Part shown: positions 1 to 6,886 of the stretch, piece by piece | How positions within the stretch are numbered: position 1 is the first letter of the stretch | How the letters are laid out: every line of letters begins with the position of its first letter | Assembly (NCBI GenBank): GCA_033105485.1 | Contig: CP136956.1 | Span: 1,364,001 to 1,428,000, forward strand | Length of the DNA stretch: 64,000 nucleotides | Origin: LVI-A0039 sp033105485 | GTDB lineage: Bacteria; Bacillota_I; Bacilli_A; UBA3375 | Direction: 5' to 3' | The notes under the pieces: generated by a model | The model's input: only the letters and a program-made list of their open reading frames with translations | What the model was told of the DNA's origin: nothing | Databases searched by the model: none | Made by a program: the position numbers and the translations under genes

Positions 1-1587
1 ATTTTTGTTGTAATTTTATGGTTTATTAAAGGACTTAAGAAAAAGAAGAAATCATTTAACTTCAGAGTATTAACAGCGTTAGTTATCGGGTTAGTATTCG
101 GGTTAATCGTACAACTAACAGTTGGTACAGAGCAATCATATTTAGAAAATAGTAAAGGTGAAAAAATTGAGAGTTATGTAATGGCAACAGATGTTGCAAA
201 TGACCCTTCAATTATTACTGACGAAGAAGGAAATACTATTCCTGTATTAATAAACTTTGCTGATTTAGGATTAGATGATAATGCAGTTACCTCTACATTT
301 GATACAGATGCTTTAAAATATGATGGAGTTATTGTTGAAACTCAAGGAGATTTAACAGATCCAACGTACTATAAAGAAAAAAACACTGCAAGTGCAAACT
401 TAATGATGGTAATGTCAATCGTAAGTAGTATTTACATTTCATTATTAAAATTAATCGTTATTCCATTAATCTTTATCTCTATCACAACTGCAATTATCAA
501 TGCGCGTGGTAAAGCAAACTTAGGGAAAAAAGTTACAAAAATTATTACTTTCTTATTAGTTACTGTTGGTATCTCAGCAATTATCGGAGTTATGACAAGT
601 TTATTATTAGGAATTGATGGTGCTGCATTACAAGCAGGTTTAGGTGCTTCATCTGACGTAGTAGAGCGTACAGCTACTTTAACTGAAAGATCTACAAGCT
701 TAACTTCTATGAGTATAGCTGATTTAATTACCGCTCCAATTCCAAGTGACTTTAGTTTCTTAGTTGGTCAAGGTGATACAGCAGCACTTACTACAGTATT
801 ATTCGGTATGTTCTTAGGTTACAGTATTTTACAAGTTGATAAAAGATACCCAGAACGTGTAGAGTTATTCATCAACATTTTAAACTCTACTAAAGAAGTT
901 GTATTATCAATGGTAAGAGAAATCCTAAAATTAACTCCATTTGCAATTGTTGCATTAATGGCAACATTCATGTCAACTACTGACTTCGCAGGTATGAGTC
1001 AATTATTATTATTCGTAATCGGCACTTATGTTGCAATCGCAATTATGTACGTAATTCACTTATTAATCTTAGCAATCTTCGGATTAAACCCAGTAAAATT
1101 TGCTGTAAAATCATTCCCTGTATTATTATTTGGATTTGGTTCTCGTTCTTCAATGGCAGCTTTAACTTTAAATACTCAAACTCAACGTGAAGAGCTAGGT
1201 GTAGATGAAATGACTTCTGATTTAGCAGGTACATTTGGTGTTACAATTGGTCAAAATGGTTGTGCAGGAATTTACCCGGCAATGATTGCGGTTATGGCTA
1301 TGCAAGCAAATGACCTTTCTATTACATTCGGTTGGTTAATTATGTTAACAATTGTTATTGCAATTTCTTCATTTGGTATCGCTGGTGTTGGTGGTGGAGC
1401 TACTTTCGCTGCAATCGCTGTTTTATCAATCATGGGATTACCAGTAACAATGGCAGCGGTATTAATCTCAGTTGAACCGTTATTAGATATGGCACGTACT
1501 GCATTAAACATTTCTGATAGTATGTTAGCTGGTGTTGTTATTTCAAAAATCGATGGTGAGTTAGATATGGAGACTTATAATGAGTAA
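1..1587 (+). CDS. tcyP: L-cystine:cation symporter, TcyP-like (DAACS family), 5' end outside window
   Basis: Sodium/proton-coupled carrier that imports L-cystine across the cytoplasmic membrane. The frame is open from base 1, so the true start lies left of the window; an ATG at 181 is internal because membrane-segment sequence (IFVVILWFIKG) precedes it. Seen: many hydrophobic segments, the substrate-binding region with FGSRSSMAALTLNTQTQ and GVTIGQNGCAGIYPAM, and a C-terminal SVEPLLDMARTALN, all hallmarks of the TcyP branch of the dicarboxylate/amino acid:cation symporters. Oddity: an acidic insertion of about 60 residues between the second and third membrane segments (roughly residues 45-115 of the visible part), absent from Bacillus TcyP as I recall it. 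The next gene overlaps by 8 bases, so cystine import and a disulfide reductase-like enzyme are co-transcribed. Confidence 0.88.
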   Translation: MFVVILWFIKGLKKKKKSFNFRVLTALVIGLVFGLIVQLTVGTEQSYLENSKGEKIESYVMATDVANDPSIITDEEGNTIPVLINFADLGLDDNAVTSTFDTDALKYDGVIVETQGDLTDPTYYKEKNTASANLMMVMSIVSSIYISLLKLIVIPLIFISITTAIINARGKANLGKKVTKIITFLLVTVGISAIIGVMTSLLLGIDGAALQAGLGASSDVVERTATLTERSTSLTSMSIADLITAPIPSDFSFLVGQGDTAALTTVLFGMFLGYSILQVDKRYPERVELFINILNSTKEVVLSMVREILKLTPFAIVALMATFMSTTDFAGMSQLLLFVIGTYVAIAIMYVIHLLILAIFGLNPVKFAVKSFPVLLFGFGSRSSMAALTLNTQTQREELGVDEMTSDLAGTFGVTIGQNGCAGIYPAMIAVMAMQANDLSITFGWLIMLTIVIAISSFGIAGVGGGATFAAIAVLSIMGLPVTMAAVLISVEPLLDMARTALNISDSMLAGVVISKIDGELDMETYNE

Positions 1588-2884
1588 TATTATTGTTGTC
1601 GGTGGTAGTGCAGCGGGAATGAGTTTCGCTGCAAAATATAAACGTAATCGCCCAGAAGATGATGTTTTAGTATTTGAAGCAAAAGATTATATTTCTTTTG
1701 GAGCGTGTGGGTTGCCGTATTATATACAAGATCAATTCTCAGATGAAAATACAATGATCGCAAGAACACCTAGTCAAATGATTGACAGTGGAATTGATGT
1801 ACGTATTAACCACGCGGTAACAGAAATTAATACTACTAAAAAATTTGTAGTAGCAAACGATGTTAAATATGAATACGATAAACTTATCGTTGCAACCGGA
1901 GCAAATCCAATTGTTCCTGGTTTTGCACAAATCGATAATGAACAAGTATTTACTTTAACAACGCTAGCAGACGGAAATGCTATTAAGCAAAAATTACAAT
2001 CAGGTATCAAACATGTAACTGTAATTGGAGCAGGATTTATTGGACTTGAAGTTATGGATGCAGCTAAGCACCTAGGTTTAGAGGTAACTGTAGTTGAACG
2101 TTCAAATGGAATCTTAAGCACGCAATTTAACAAAGATATGACTGAAATTGTTGAGCAAAATATTGCTGATAGTGGAATCGAGTTAATGTTAAATACAACT
2201 GTTGAGCAAATCGAAACTGGTGAGCGTGCAACGGTTGTTACTGATACTGTTAGCTTTGAAACTGATGCTGTTATTGTTGCTATTGGATTCTTACCTAACA
2301 GTAAAGTTATTGATTGTACTAAATTATTAAATGGTGCAATCTTAGTTGATGAAAATGGTAAAACTTCAATCGATGATGTATACGCTGTAGGAGATGTTGC
2401 AAGTACTAAAAATATCGTAACTGGTAAAGATACTTATTTACCACTTGCGACAAATGCTAATAAGTTTGCTAAAAGTTTAGCTGATCACTTAGCAGGTCTT
2501 GAAACTGAATTTACAGGTATGCTAGGAAGTTCTTGTTTAAAAGTATTAGATTATGATATGGCAAGAACTGGTCTTAGCGAACGTGATTTAATGCACTCAG
2601 ATCTTGAGTACAAAACACGTATAGTAAAAGATAAAACTCATACTAATTATTACAAAGGTAATGAAGATATTTATATTAAAATGATTTATTGCCCAACAAC
2701 GTATAAATTATATGGTGCTCAAATAGTTGGAAAGAAAGATGTAGTGCATAGACTAAACACATTAGCTCTTGCTATTACAACTGGTATTACAACTAAACAA
2801 TTAGCATATGTTGACTTTGCTTATGCTCCACCGTTTGCAAGAACGTGGGAAGCTTTAAACACAGCAGCAAATGTTTGTAAATAA
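1580..2884 (+). CDS. CoA-disulfide reductase / NADH oxidase family flavoprotein
   Basis: FAD- and NAD(P)H-binding class III pyridine nucleotide-disulfide oxidoreductase of 434 residues. N-terminal FAD dinucleotide fold (VVGGSAAGMSFAAK, residues 6-19), a single redox-active cysteine at residue 43 in SFGACGLPYY, a second dinucleotide fold (VIGAGFIGLEVMDAA) near residue 154, the FAD-contact motif VYAVGDVA, and a C-terminal dimerisation domain. A lone cysteine at this position is typical of CoA-disulfide reductases and of NADH oxidases/peroxidases; sequence alone does not separate these. It overlaps the cystine transporter by 8 bases with a GGAG site inside that gene, suggesting a shared role in thiol/disulfide balance. 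A terminator follows 6 bases after the stop. Confidence 0.85.
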   Translation: MSNIIVVGGSAAGMSFAAKYKRNRPEDDVLVFEAKDYISFGACGLPYYIQDQFSDENTMIARTPSQMIDSGIDVRINHAVTEINTTKKFVVANDVKYEYDKLIVATGANPIVPGFAQIDNEQVFTLTTLADGNAIKQKLQSGIKHVTVIGAGFIGLEVMDAAKHLGLEVTVVERSNGILSTQFNKDMTEIVEQNIADSGIELMLNTTVEQIETGERATVVTDTVSFETDAVIVAIGFLPNSKVIDCTKLLNGAILVDENGKTSIDDVYAVGDVASTKNIVTGKDTYLPLATNANKFAKSLADHLAGLETEFTGMLGSSCLKVLDYDMARTGLSERDLMHSDLEYKTRIVKDKTHTNYYKGNEDIYIKMIYCPTTYKLYGAQIVGKKDVVHRLNTLALAITTGITTKQLAYVDFAYAPPFARTWEALNTAANVCK

Positions 2885-2890
2885 TCAATC

Positions 2891-2918
2891 GTACTTCACT
2901 TTGTGGAGTACTTTTTTT
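2891..2918 (+). terminator. Rho-independent terminator after the cystine/flavoprotein operon
   Basis: Hairpin with arms GTACTTCAC and GTGGAGTAC (one G-T pair), a three-base loop and seven T residues. It begins 6 bases after the flavoprotein stop codon. Confidence 0.85.
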
Positions 2919-2919
2919 A

Positions 2920-2928
2920 TGTTATACT
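2920..2928 (+). promoter_or_regulatory. Extended -10 promoter of the NAMPT gene
   Basis: TGTTATACT, an extended -10 box, lies immediately after the preceding terminator. A poor -35 (TTGTGG, 2901-2906) overlaps the terminator hairpin. The predicted start would give a leader of about 33 bases. Confidence 0.6.
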
Positions 2929-2968
2929 ATAGTTAATAAGTTGCTAGTTGCAATTTAATGGAGGGGCA

Positions 2969-4381
2969 ATGGAAAACATAATATTAATGAGTGACAGTTA
3001 TAAATACAGCCAATGGAAACAATATCCAAATGGAGCAACTAAAATGTTTAGTTACCTAGAAGCAAGAGGTGGAGAGACTGGGAAGTATAGTCAAAATATC
3101 ACACAGTTCTTTGGATTATCATATTATATAAAGCGTTATTTGAATGCTACTATTACATCTGACATGGTTGAAGAAGCTGAAATGATTATAACTAGTCATG
3201 GTTTACCTTTTAATAAACAAGGGTGGATGCGTGTAGTAGAAGTTCATGATGGAAAGTTACCGCTTAAGATTAGAGCCGTAGCAGAAGGGAGCGTAGTTGA
3301 ACGTCGTAATGTACTTATGACAATAGAATCTACAGACCCTGAGTTATTTTGGTTAGTGGGATGGGCCGAAACCTTACTTATGAAAATTTGGTATCCAACT
3401 ACAGTTGCAACTTTAGGATACAACATCAAGCAATTAATTACGAGTTTCATGGAAAAGACAGCCGATACTAATGATAAAGTTCCATTCATGCTTCATGACT
3501 TTGGTTATCGTGGTGTTGCTAGTGAAGAGCAAGCTGGTATTGGTGGAATGTCTCACTTAGTAAATTTTATGGGAACAGATACTGTTGCGGCTCTTATGTA
3601 TGCGCGTAAATACTATGGTGCTGATATGCCCGGATTTAGTATCCCAGCTAGTGAACACTCTACCATCACATCTTGGGGTGCTGGTAGTGTTAATGAACGT
3701 AATGGATTTATAAACATGATTGATCAGTTTGGAAAGACATCAGATATTTATGCATGTGTTAGTGATTCGTGGGATTTCTACTCAGCAATTAATACATGGA
3801 TTGAACTGAAGGACCAAGTTATAAATGCTGGTGGACAACTGGTAATTAGACCTGATAGTGGAGATGCTCTTACTAATGTAATGTATGCACTACGTAATTT
3901 AAGTAGTGAAGAAGCTTATGGTTACACAGTTAATAGCAAGGGGTACAAAGTTTTAAATAACGTTGCAATCATTCAAGGTGATGGAGTTAGTAGTGACTTG
4001 ATATACGATATTTTAAGCGCGATGGAAAACGAAGGTTTCTCAGCTCAAAACATTGCCTTTGGAATGGGTGGTGCACTATTACAAGGAAACTATGAGTCAT
4101 CTATAAATCGTGATACCCACAAGTTTGCAATTAAGTGTAGTGCGATTGAAATAGATGGTAAGACTCAAGTGGTATATAAAGATCCAATTACTGATAAAGG
4201 AAAAAGTTCAAAACGCGGATACTTAGATTTAAAGCGTATTGATGATAATTATATAACAGTAGAATATGACCACTATCCAACAGCTGAAGAGCTTGCTGAT
4301 AGTCAGTTAGTAACATACTTTGAAAATGGAGAAATTGTTAAATCGTATTTATTTGATGAAGTTAAATCTAATGCTAATTAA
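2969..4381 (+). CDS. nadV: Nicotinamide phosphoribosyltransferase (NAMPT)
   Basis: Converts nicotinamide and PRPP to nicotinamide mononucleotide, the first step of direct NAD salvage in the cytoplasm. The ATG at 2969 is preferred over an in-frame TTG at 2948 because GGAGGG (2960-2965) sits just upstream of it; this gives 470 residues, the usual NAMPT length. Seen: N-terminal DSYKYSQWKQYP, the conserved block HDFGYRGVASEEQAGIGG, SIPASEHSTITSWG and the phosphate-binding VIRPDSGDALTN. These match bacterial NadV and vertebrate NAMPT and distinguish it from nicotinate phosphoribosyltransferase. It is monocistronic, with its own promoter and a long gene-free gap downstream. No NMN adenylyltransferase gene is in the window. 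Confidence 0.92.
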   Translation: MENIILMSDSYKYSQWKQYPNGATKMFSYLEARGGETGKYSQNITQFFGLSYYIKRYLNATITSDMVEEAEMIITSHGLPFNKQGWMRVVEVHDGKLPLKIRAVAEGSVVERRNVLMTIESTDPELFWLVGWAETLLMKIWYPTTVATLGYNIKQLITSFMEKTADTNDKVPFMLHDFGYRGVASEEQAGIGGMSHLVNFMGTDTVAALMYARKYYGADMPGFSIPASEHSTITSWGAGSVNERNGFINMIDQFGKTSDIYACVSDSWDFYSAINTWIELKDQVINAGGQLVIRPDSGDALTNVMYALRNLSSEEAYGYTVNSKGYKVLNNVAIIQGDGVSSDLIYDILSAMENEGFSAQNIAFGMGGALLQGNYESSINRDTHKFAIKCSAIEIDGKTQVVYKDPITDKGKSSKRGYLDLKRIDDNYITVEYDHYPTAEELADSQLVTYFENGEIVKSYLFDEVKSNAN

Positions 4382-4563
4382 TTATCATAGCACTAGTAAT
4401 AATTTAAAGTAAGCGAATGTTATCCGAAGTGTTTGTTTGAATATTCCAATCAAATGGTTTTACTCAACCATAATGCGAGGCGATATCACTATTATTAAAT
4501 TAAGTGATTACTTAATGATAATTGCTGCTCAAAGTGAACATTGAAAATTAAAAGTTTGATTGT

Positions 4564-4592
4564 TTGACAACTATTTGTTTACTATGTTAAAT
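4564..4592 (+). promoter_or_regulatory. Possible plus-strand promoter opposing the minus-strand mini-transcript
   Basis: TTGACA (4564-4569), a 17-base spacer and TTAAAT (4587-4592). The better TATAAT at 4592-4597 is 22 bases away and too far for the same -35. A transcript from here would run antisense through the minus-strand unit. Confidence 0.35.
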
Positions 4593-4622
4593 ATAATTGT
4601 AATAATTAGAAGAAGATTACAT

Positions 4623-4654
4623 AAAAAAGGGTACCTGCTGTAACAGGTACCCTT
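4623..4654 (-). terminator. Strong minus-strand terminator of the mini-transcript
   Basis: Perfect 9-bp inverted repeat GGGTACCTG/CAGGTACCC around a six-base loop. Read on the minus strand the stem is followed by six T residues; on the plus strand only TT follows. It therefore ends a right-to-left transcript, not the upstream NAMPT gene. Confidence 0.75.
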
Positions 4655-4687
4655 CGTTATGTTTGGGAGAGTAATAATTAGAAGAAA

Positions 4688-4816
4688 TTATTTAACTATC
4701 GAAATAGCGTAAGTAATCGAAGAACATAAAAGACTAGAATAACTACTTTCGTAGTTCTGTCTAGTTTCTCGTTCATTGCCCTCCTGACATATGATCCTTT
4801 CGGTCAATGTTAACAT
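4688..4816 (-). CDS. Candidate 42-residue peptide overlapping a 26-residue hydrophobic peptide
   Basis: ATG at 4816 is preceded on the minus strand by AAGGAGAG at ideal spacing (about 6 bases). The frame runs 42 codons to TAA and ends just before the terminator. The peptide begins MLTLTERIICQEG and is Ser-rich (ESSYSSLLCSS) towards its end; I recognise no family. It overlaps the 26-codon frame at 4696-4776 completely in another frame, an arrangement like the mok/hok overlap of type I toxin systems, though that is analogy only. Its translation signals are better than those of the inner ORF, so either or both may be real. Confidence 0.35.
   Translation of the reverse strand: MLTLTERIICQEGNERETRQNYESSYSSLLCSSITYAISIVK
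4696..4776 (-). CDS. Candidate 26-residue hydrophobic peptide (type I toxin-like)
   Basis: ATG at 4776 follows AGGAGGG (4785-4779), although the spacing of about 3 bases is shorter than ideal. The peptide has a charged N-terminus (MNEKLDRTTK), one hydrophobic stretch VVILVFYVLRLLTLF and a terminal arginine: the layout of small membrane-active toxins of type I toxin-antitoxin systems. The coding sequence contains an inverted repeat (AACTAC/GTAGTT plus ACTAGA/TCTAGT flanks, about 4731-4766) that would fold the mRNA near its own start. No family match is claimed. Confidence 0.4.
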   Translation of the reverse strand: MNEKLDRTTKVVILVFYVLRLLTLFR

Positions 4817-4856
4817 ATTACTCTCCTTATTGTTTTAAGTCATTTCGGACAATCTG

Positions 4857-4886
4857 AATATAACACTTTATTTGCGTGAAATTCAA
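4857..4886 (-). promoter_or_regulatory. Minus-strand promoter of the mini-transcript
   Basis: On the minus strand: TTGAAT (4886-4881), an 18-base spacer, and TATATT (4862-4857) with an extended TGT before it. The predicted RNA runs from about 4850 to the terminator at 4623, roughly 225 nt. Confidence 0.6.
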
Positions 4887-5095
4887 AATACATATATATA
4901 ACCTATATCTATGGAAAAGAAATAAAAAGGGAGAAATTATCTGATTAATTATCCAAAAGGAAGCAATTGGACAAAGATAATAAATTCAAGTACACTTTTA
5001 AATTGAAAAACAAGTCAAGTAACTAAGTATCAATCACTTATAACTATAAAGTATGATTAAAGTTGCTGATGATTTGAAGTAAAGAATGTAATTTT

Positions 5096-5125
5096 TTTAC
5101 ACTCTTTATTTTTGTATGTTATAAT
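5096..5125 (+). promoter_or_regulatory. Promoter of the PadR/HAAS operon
   Basis: TTTACA (5096-5101), an 18-base spacer and TATAAT (5120-5125) with the extended TG motif. It leaves a leader of about 105 bases with two inverted repeats, a plausible site for autoregulation by PadR. Confidence 0.65.
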
Positions 5126-5236
5126 TAGTCTGTAATGAAGAGTAATTACATTTTATTTAAACCAACTATTCTTTATAAAAGAGTAAGTTGTTATTTTTAA
5201 GGAATTATAGTCTTTATAGAAGAATAAAGGAGGATT

Positions 5237-5545
5237 ATGAATAATCAACTAAAAAAAGGAGTTTCTGAAATCATTATTTTGGAATTCTTAAAAACTGAAA
5301 ATTACGGATATGCAATTTCTGAATACATGAATGAGTTCATCACGATGAAACTTACTTCAGTGTATGCAATCTTAACTCGTCTAGAGAGCAAAGGGTATTT
5401 ACAATACCGTGTTGAGATGCAAGGGAAAAAAGCTATGAAGTTTTACACAATCACATATGAGGGCCGTCAATATTTAGATGACCTATATAAGCAATGGAAT
5501 GAAATTAATGAGTTTATAACTTATACAAAGGAGAAAAATGTTTAA
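5237..5545 (+). CDS. PadR family transcriptional regulator
   Basis: Winged-helix DNA-binding regulator of 102 residues, the usual size of short PadR proteins. Seen: the N-terminal helix LKKGVSEIIILEFLK, a helix-turn-helix around YGYAISEYMNE and LTSVYAILTRLESKGYL, and a wing with KAMKFYTITYEGRQYL, typical PadR order. The start is supported by AAAGGAGG 6-7 bases upstream. It overlaps the following HAAS-type gene by 8 bases; PadR and HAAS-domain membrane or sensor proteins are commonly paired, with PadR as repressor of its own operon. The ligand is unknown. Confidence 0.88.
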   Translation: MNNQLKKGVSEIIILEFLKTENYGYAISEYMNEFITMKLTSVYAILTRLESKGYLQYRVEMQGKKAMKFYTITYEGRQYLDDLYKQWNEINEFITYTKEKNV

Positions 5546-6245
5546 ACGTAAAAAAGAAAAAGAACAATTAACTGATATTCAAAAATGTATTGAATTATTA
5601 AAAGGATATAATTTAGCTGCTGATATTGAAACTGATCTAATTGCTCAAGTTGAAGCAGTAGCTGAAGAATTAGAAGCAGTAGGACAAACAATTAATCCAA
5701 ATGAAATTGTATCTGAAGTGCTAGCAGAAAATGAAATTGATTTTAATACAGTATCTAAAAACGAGAAAATAAAATTGCAATACGCAGGTAAAGAATATAA
5801 GTTTATCAATCAAAACTATTCTAAATTGAGCTATGATATGAAATATTCAGGAGTAACAATTGATTTACGTGAGTATAACTTTAATGGACCACTTGAAATT
5901 GAAGCTACTGGTAAGTATTCGGGATTAAGTCTTTATGTAAATGAAGATGTAGAAGTAAATGATTGGACGTCATTAAGATTTTCTGGCGTAACATTCTTTT
6001 ATAAAAATGATGGTGAGCCATACACTAACTTCCATGATATTCCTATAACATCAACTACGCATTCTGTTAAATTAACGGGAGACTTAAAACTAAGTGGAAT
6101 TCAAGTATATGTTGGGTTTGAAGGACCAATAGACATGTATAGACATGGTAATCGAGCAGATAAGAAAATTAGTAGATCTCAGCGTCGTTTAGAAAAACGT
6201 AGAGTTCGTCTAGAAAATAAAGCAAACAATCAAGAGCAGGAATAA
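5538..6245 (+). CDS. HAAS-like N-terminal domain with C-terminal LiaF-like beta domain
   Basis: 235-residue protein. Residues about 10-75 form an alpha-helical acidic domain (IQKCIELLKGYNL, ADIETDLIAQVEAVAEELEAVG) resembling the HAAS/DUF1700 signalling domain that accompanies PadR regulators. Residues about 95-200 are beta-rich with repeated KYSGVTIDLRE, GKYSGLSLYVNE and LKLSGIQVYVG, reminiscent of the parallel-beta C-terminal domain of LiaF/DUF2154 proteins. The tail is very basic (RSQRRLEKRRVRLENK). There is no clear membrane segment, unusual for this partner type, so it may act in the cytoplasm or at the membrane face. A terminator (6255-6279) follows. Confidence 0.6.
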   Translation: MFKRKKEKEQLTDIQKCIELLKGYNLAADIETDLIAQVEAVAEELEAVGQTINPNEIVSEVLAENEIDFNTVSKNEKIKLQYAGKEYKFINQNYSKLSYDMKYSGVTIDLREYNFNGPLEIEATGKYSGLSLYVNEDVEVNDWTSLRFSGVTFFYKNDGEPYTNFHDIPITSTTHSVKLTGDLKLSGIQVYVGFEGPIDMYRHGNRADKKISRSQRRLEKRRVRLENKANNQEQE

Positions 6246-6254
6246 TTAGAATAA

Positions 6255-6279
6255 GTGTGAGCTATGCTCTCACTTTTTT
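6255..6279 (+). terminator. Terminator after the PadR/HAAS operon
   Basis: Arms AGTGTGAGC and GCTCTCACT (one mismatch), loop TAT, then a T-tract. Confidence 0.8.
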
Positions 6280-6309
6280 CTTTTAATAACTCCAATCACT
6301 TGTATATTT

Positions 6310-6338
6310 TTGATAAAATAGATAAGTATAAATATAAT
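6310..6338 (+). promoter_or_regulatory. Promoter of the hpt-pepF operon
   Basis: TTGATA (6310-6315), a 17-base spacer and TATAAT (6333-6338), close to the sigma-A consensus. The leader is about 14 bases. Confidence 0.75.
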
Positions 6339-6358
6339 GTGTAATTTAGGAGCAAAAG

Positions 6359-6886
6359 ATGAAAACAGAAATCATATTATCACATGATGAAATTATGGCA
6401 AAAGTAAGAGAAATCGCAGCCGAACTTGATGTTGAGTATGCAGATAAAAACCCAATTATGGTTGGTATCATGAAAGGGTCATTATACTTTTTAAGTGACT
6501 TAACTAAAGAGATGTCAATTCCTTTACAAATTGATGTTATGAACTTATCATCATACGGTGATAGCAGTAAAAGTAGTGGGGTTGTAAAAATTGTTAAAGA
6601 TTTAGATATGGATATTACAAACCGTCACGTAGTTGTACTTGAAGATATCGTAGATACAGGAACAACTTTAAAATACTTAAAGCAATATTTTATGGATAAA
6701 AATGCAGCAAGTGTAAAAACTATCTCAATCTTCCAAAAAGAAGGAACTAATGTAACCGATTCAACTGCTGACCGCATTGGATTCACTTTACCAGATTACT
6801 TCTTAATCGGATATGGTTTAGATTATGCACAAAATGGGCGTAGTTTCAAAGATGTTCACAAAGTAATTTCTTTAGACGAAAACTAA
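6359..6886 (+). CDS. hpt: Hypoxanthine(-guanine) phosphoribosyltransferase
   Basis: Purine salvage enzyme that joins hypoxanthine or guanine to PRPP, giving IMP or GMP. At 175 residues it is standard length. Seen: the flexible-loop region LSSYGDSSKSSG, the PRPP-binding motif HVVVLEDIVDTGTTLKYL, and the base-binding region near DYFLIGYGLDYAQNGRSFKDV. The ATG has an AGGAGC site upstream. Its stop codon overlaps the start of the oligopeptidase gene (TAATG), indicating translational coupling. Confidence 0.95.
   Translation: MKTEIILSHDEIMAKVREIAAELDVEYADKNPIMVGIMKGSLYFLSDLTKEMSIPLQIDVMNLSSYGDSSKSSGVVKIVKDLDMDITNRHVVVLEDIVDTGTTLKYLKQYFMDKNAASVKTISIFQKEGTNVTDSTADRIGFTLPDYFLIGYGLDYAQNGRSFKDVHKVISLDEN

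Larger units (their letters stand above)
4382..5236. other. 855-bp gene-free gap with minus-strand mini-transcript unit
   Basis: No conventional gene fits here. Bases 4382-4560 show nothing I recognise. Bases 4564-4592 carry a plus-strand promoter-like sequence. Bases 4623-4886 hold a complete-looking minus-strand unit: promoter, two overlapping tiny ORFs with Shine-Dalgarno sites, and a terminator. Bases 4890-5095 show nothing clear. Bases 5096-5236 are the promoter and a structured leader of the PadR gene, with inverted repeats TGTAAT/ATTACA near 5131-5150 and CAACTATTCTTT/AAAGAGTAAGTTG near 5163-5190. Confidence 0.6.

Noticed and set aside
4564..4597. TTGACA with TATAAT as a strong promoter
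   Set aside because: Spacing is 22 bases, too long; only the weaker TTAAAT at 17 bases is usable, so confidence was kept low.
4629..4652. GGGTACC-containing hairpin as a T-box riboswitch
   Set aside because: The conserved T-box sequence AGGGTGG-ACCGCG is absent, no synthetase or amino-acid gene follows in the right orientation, and the element fits a simple minus-strand terminator.
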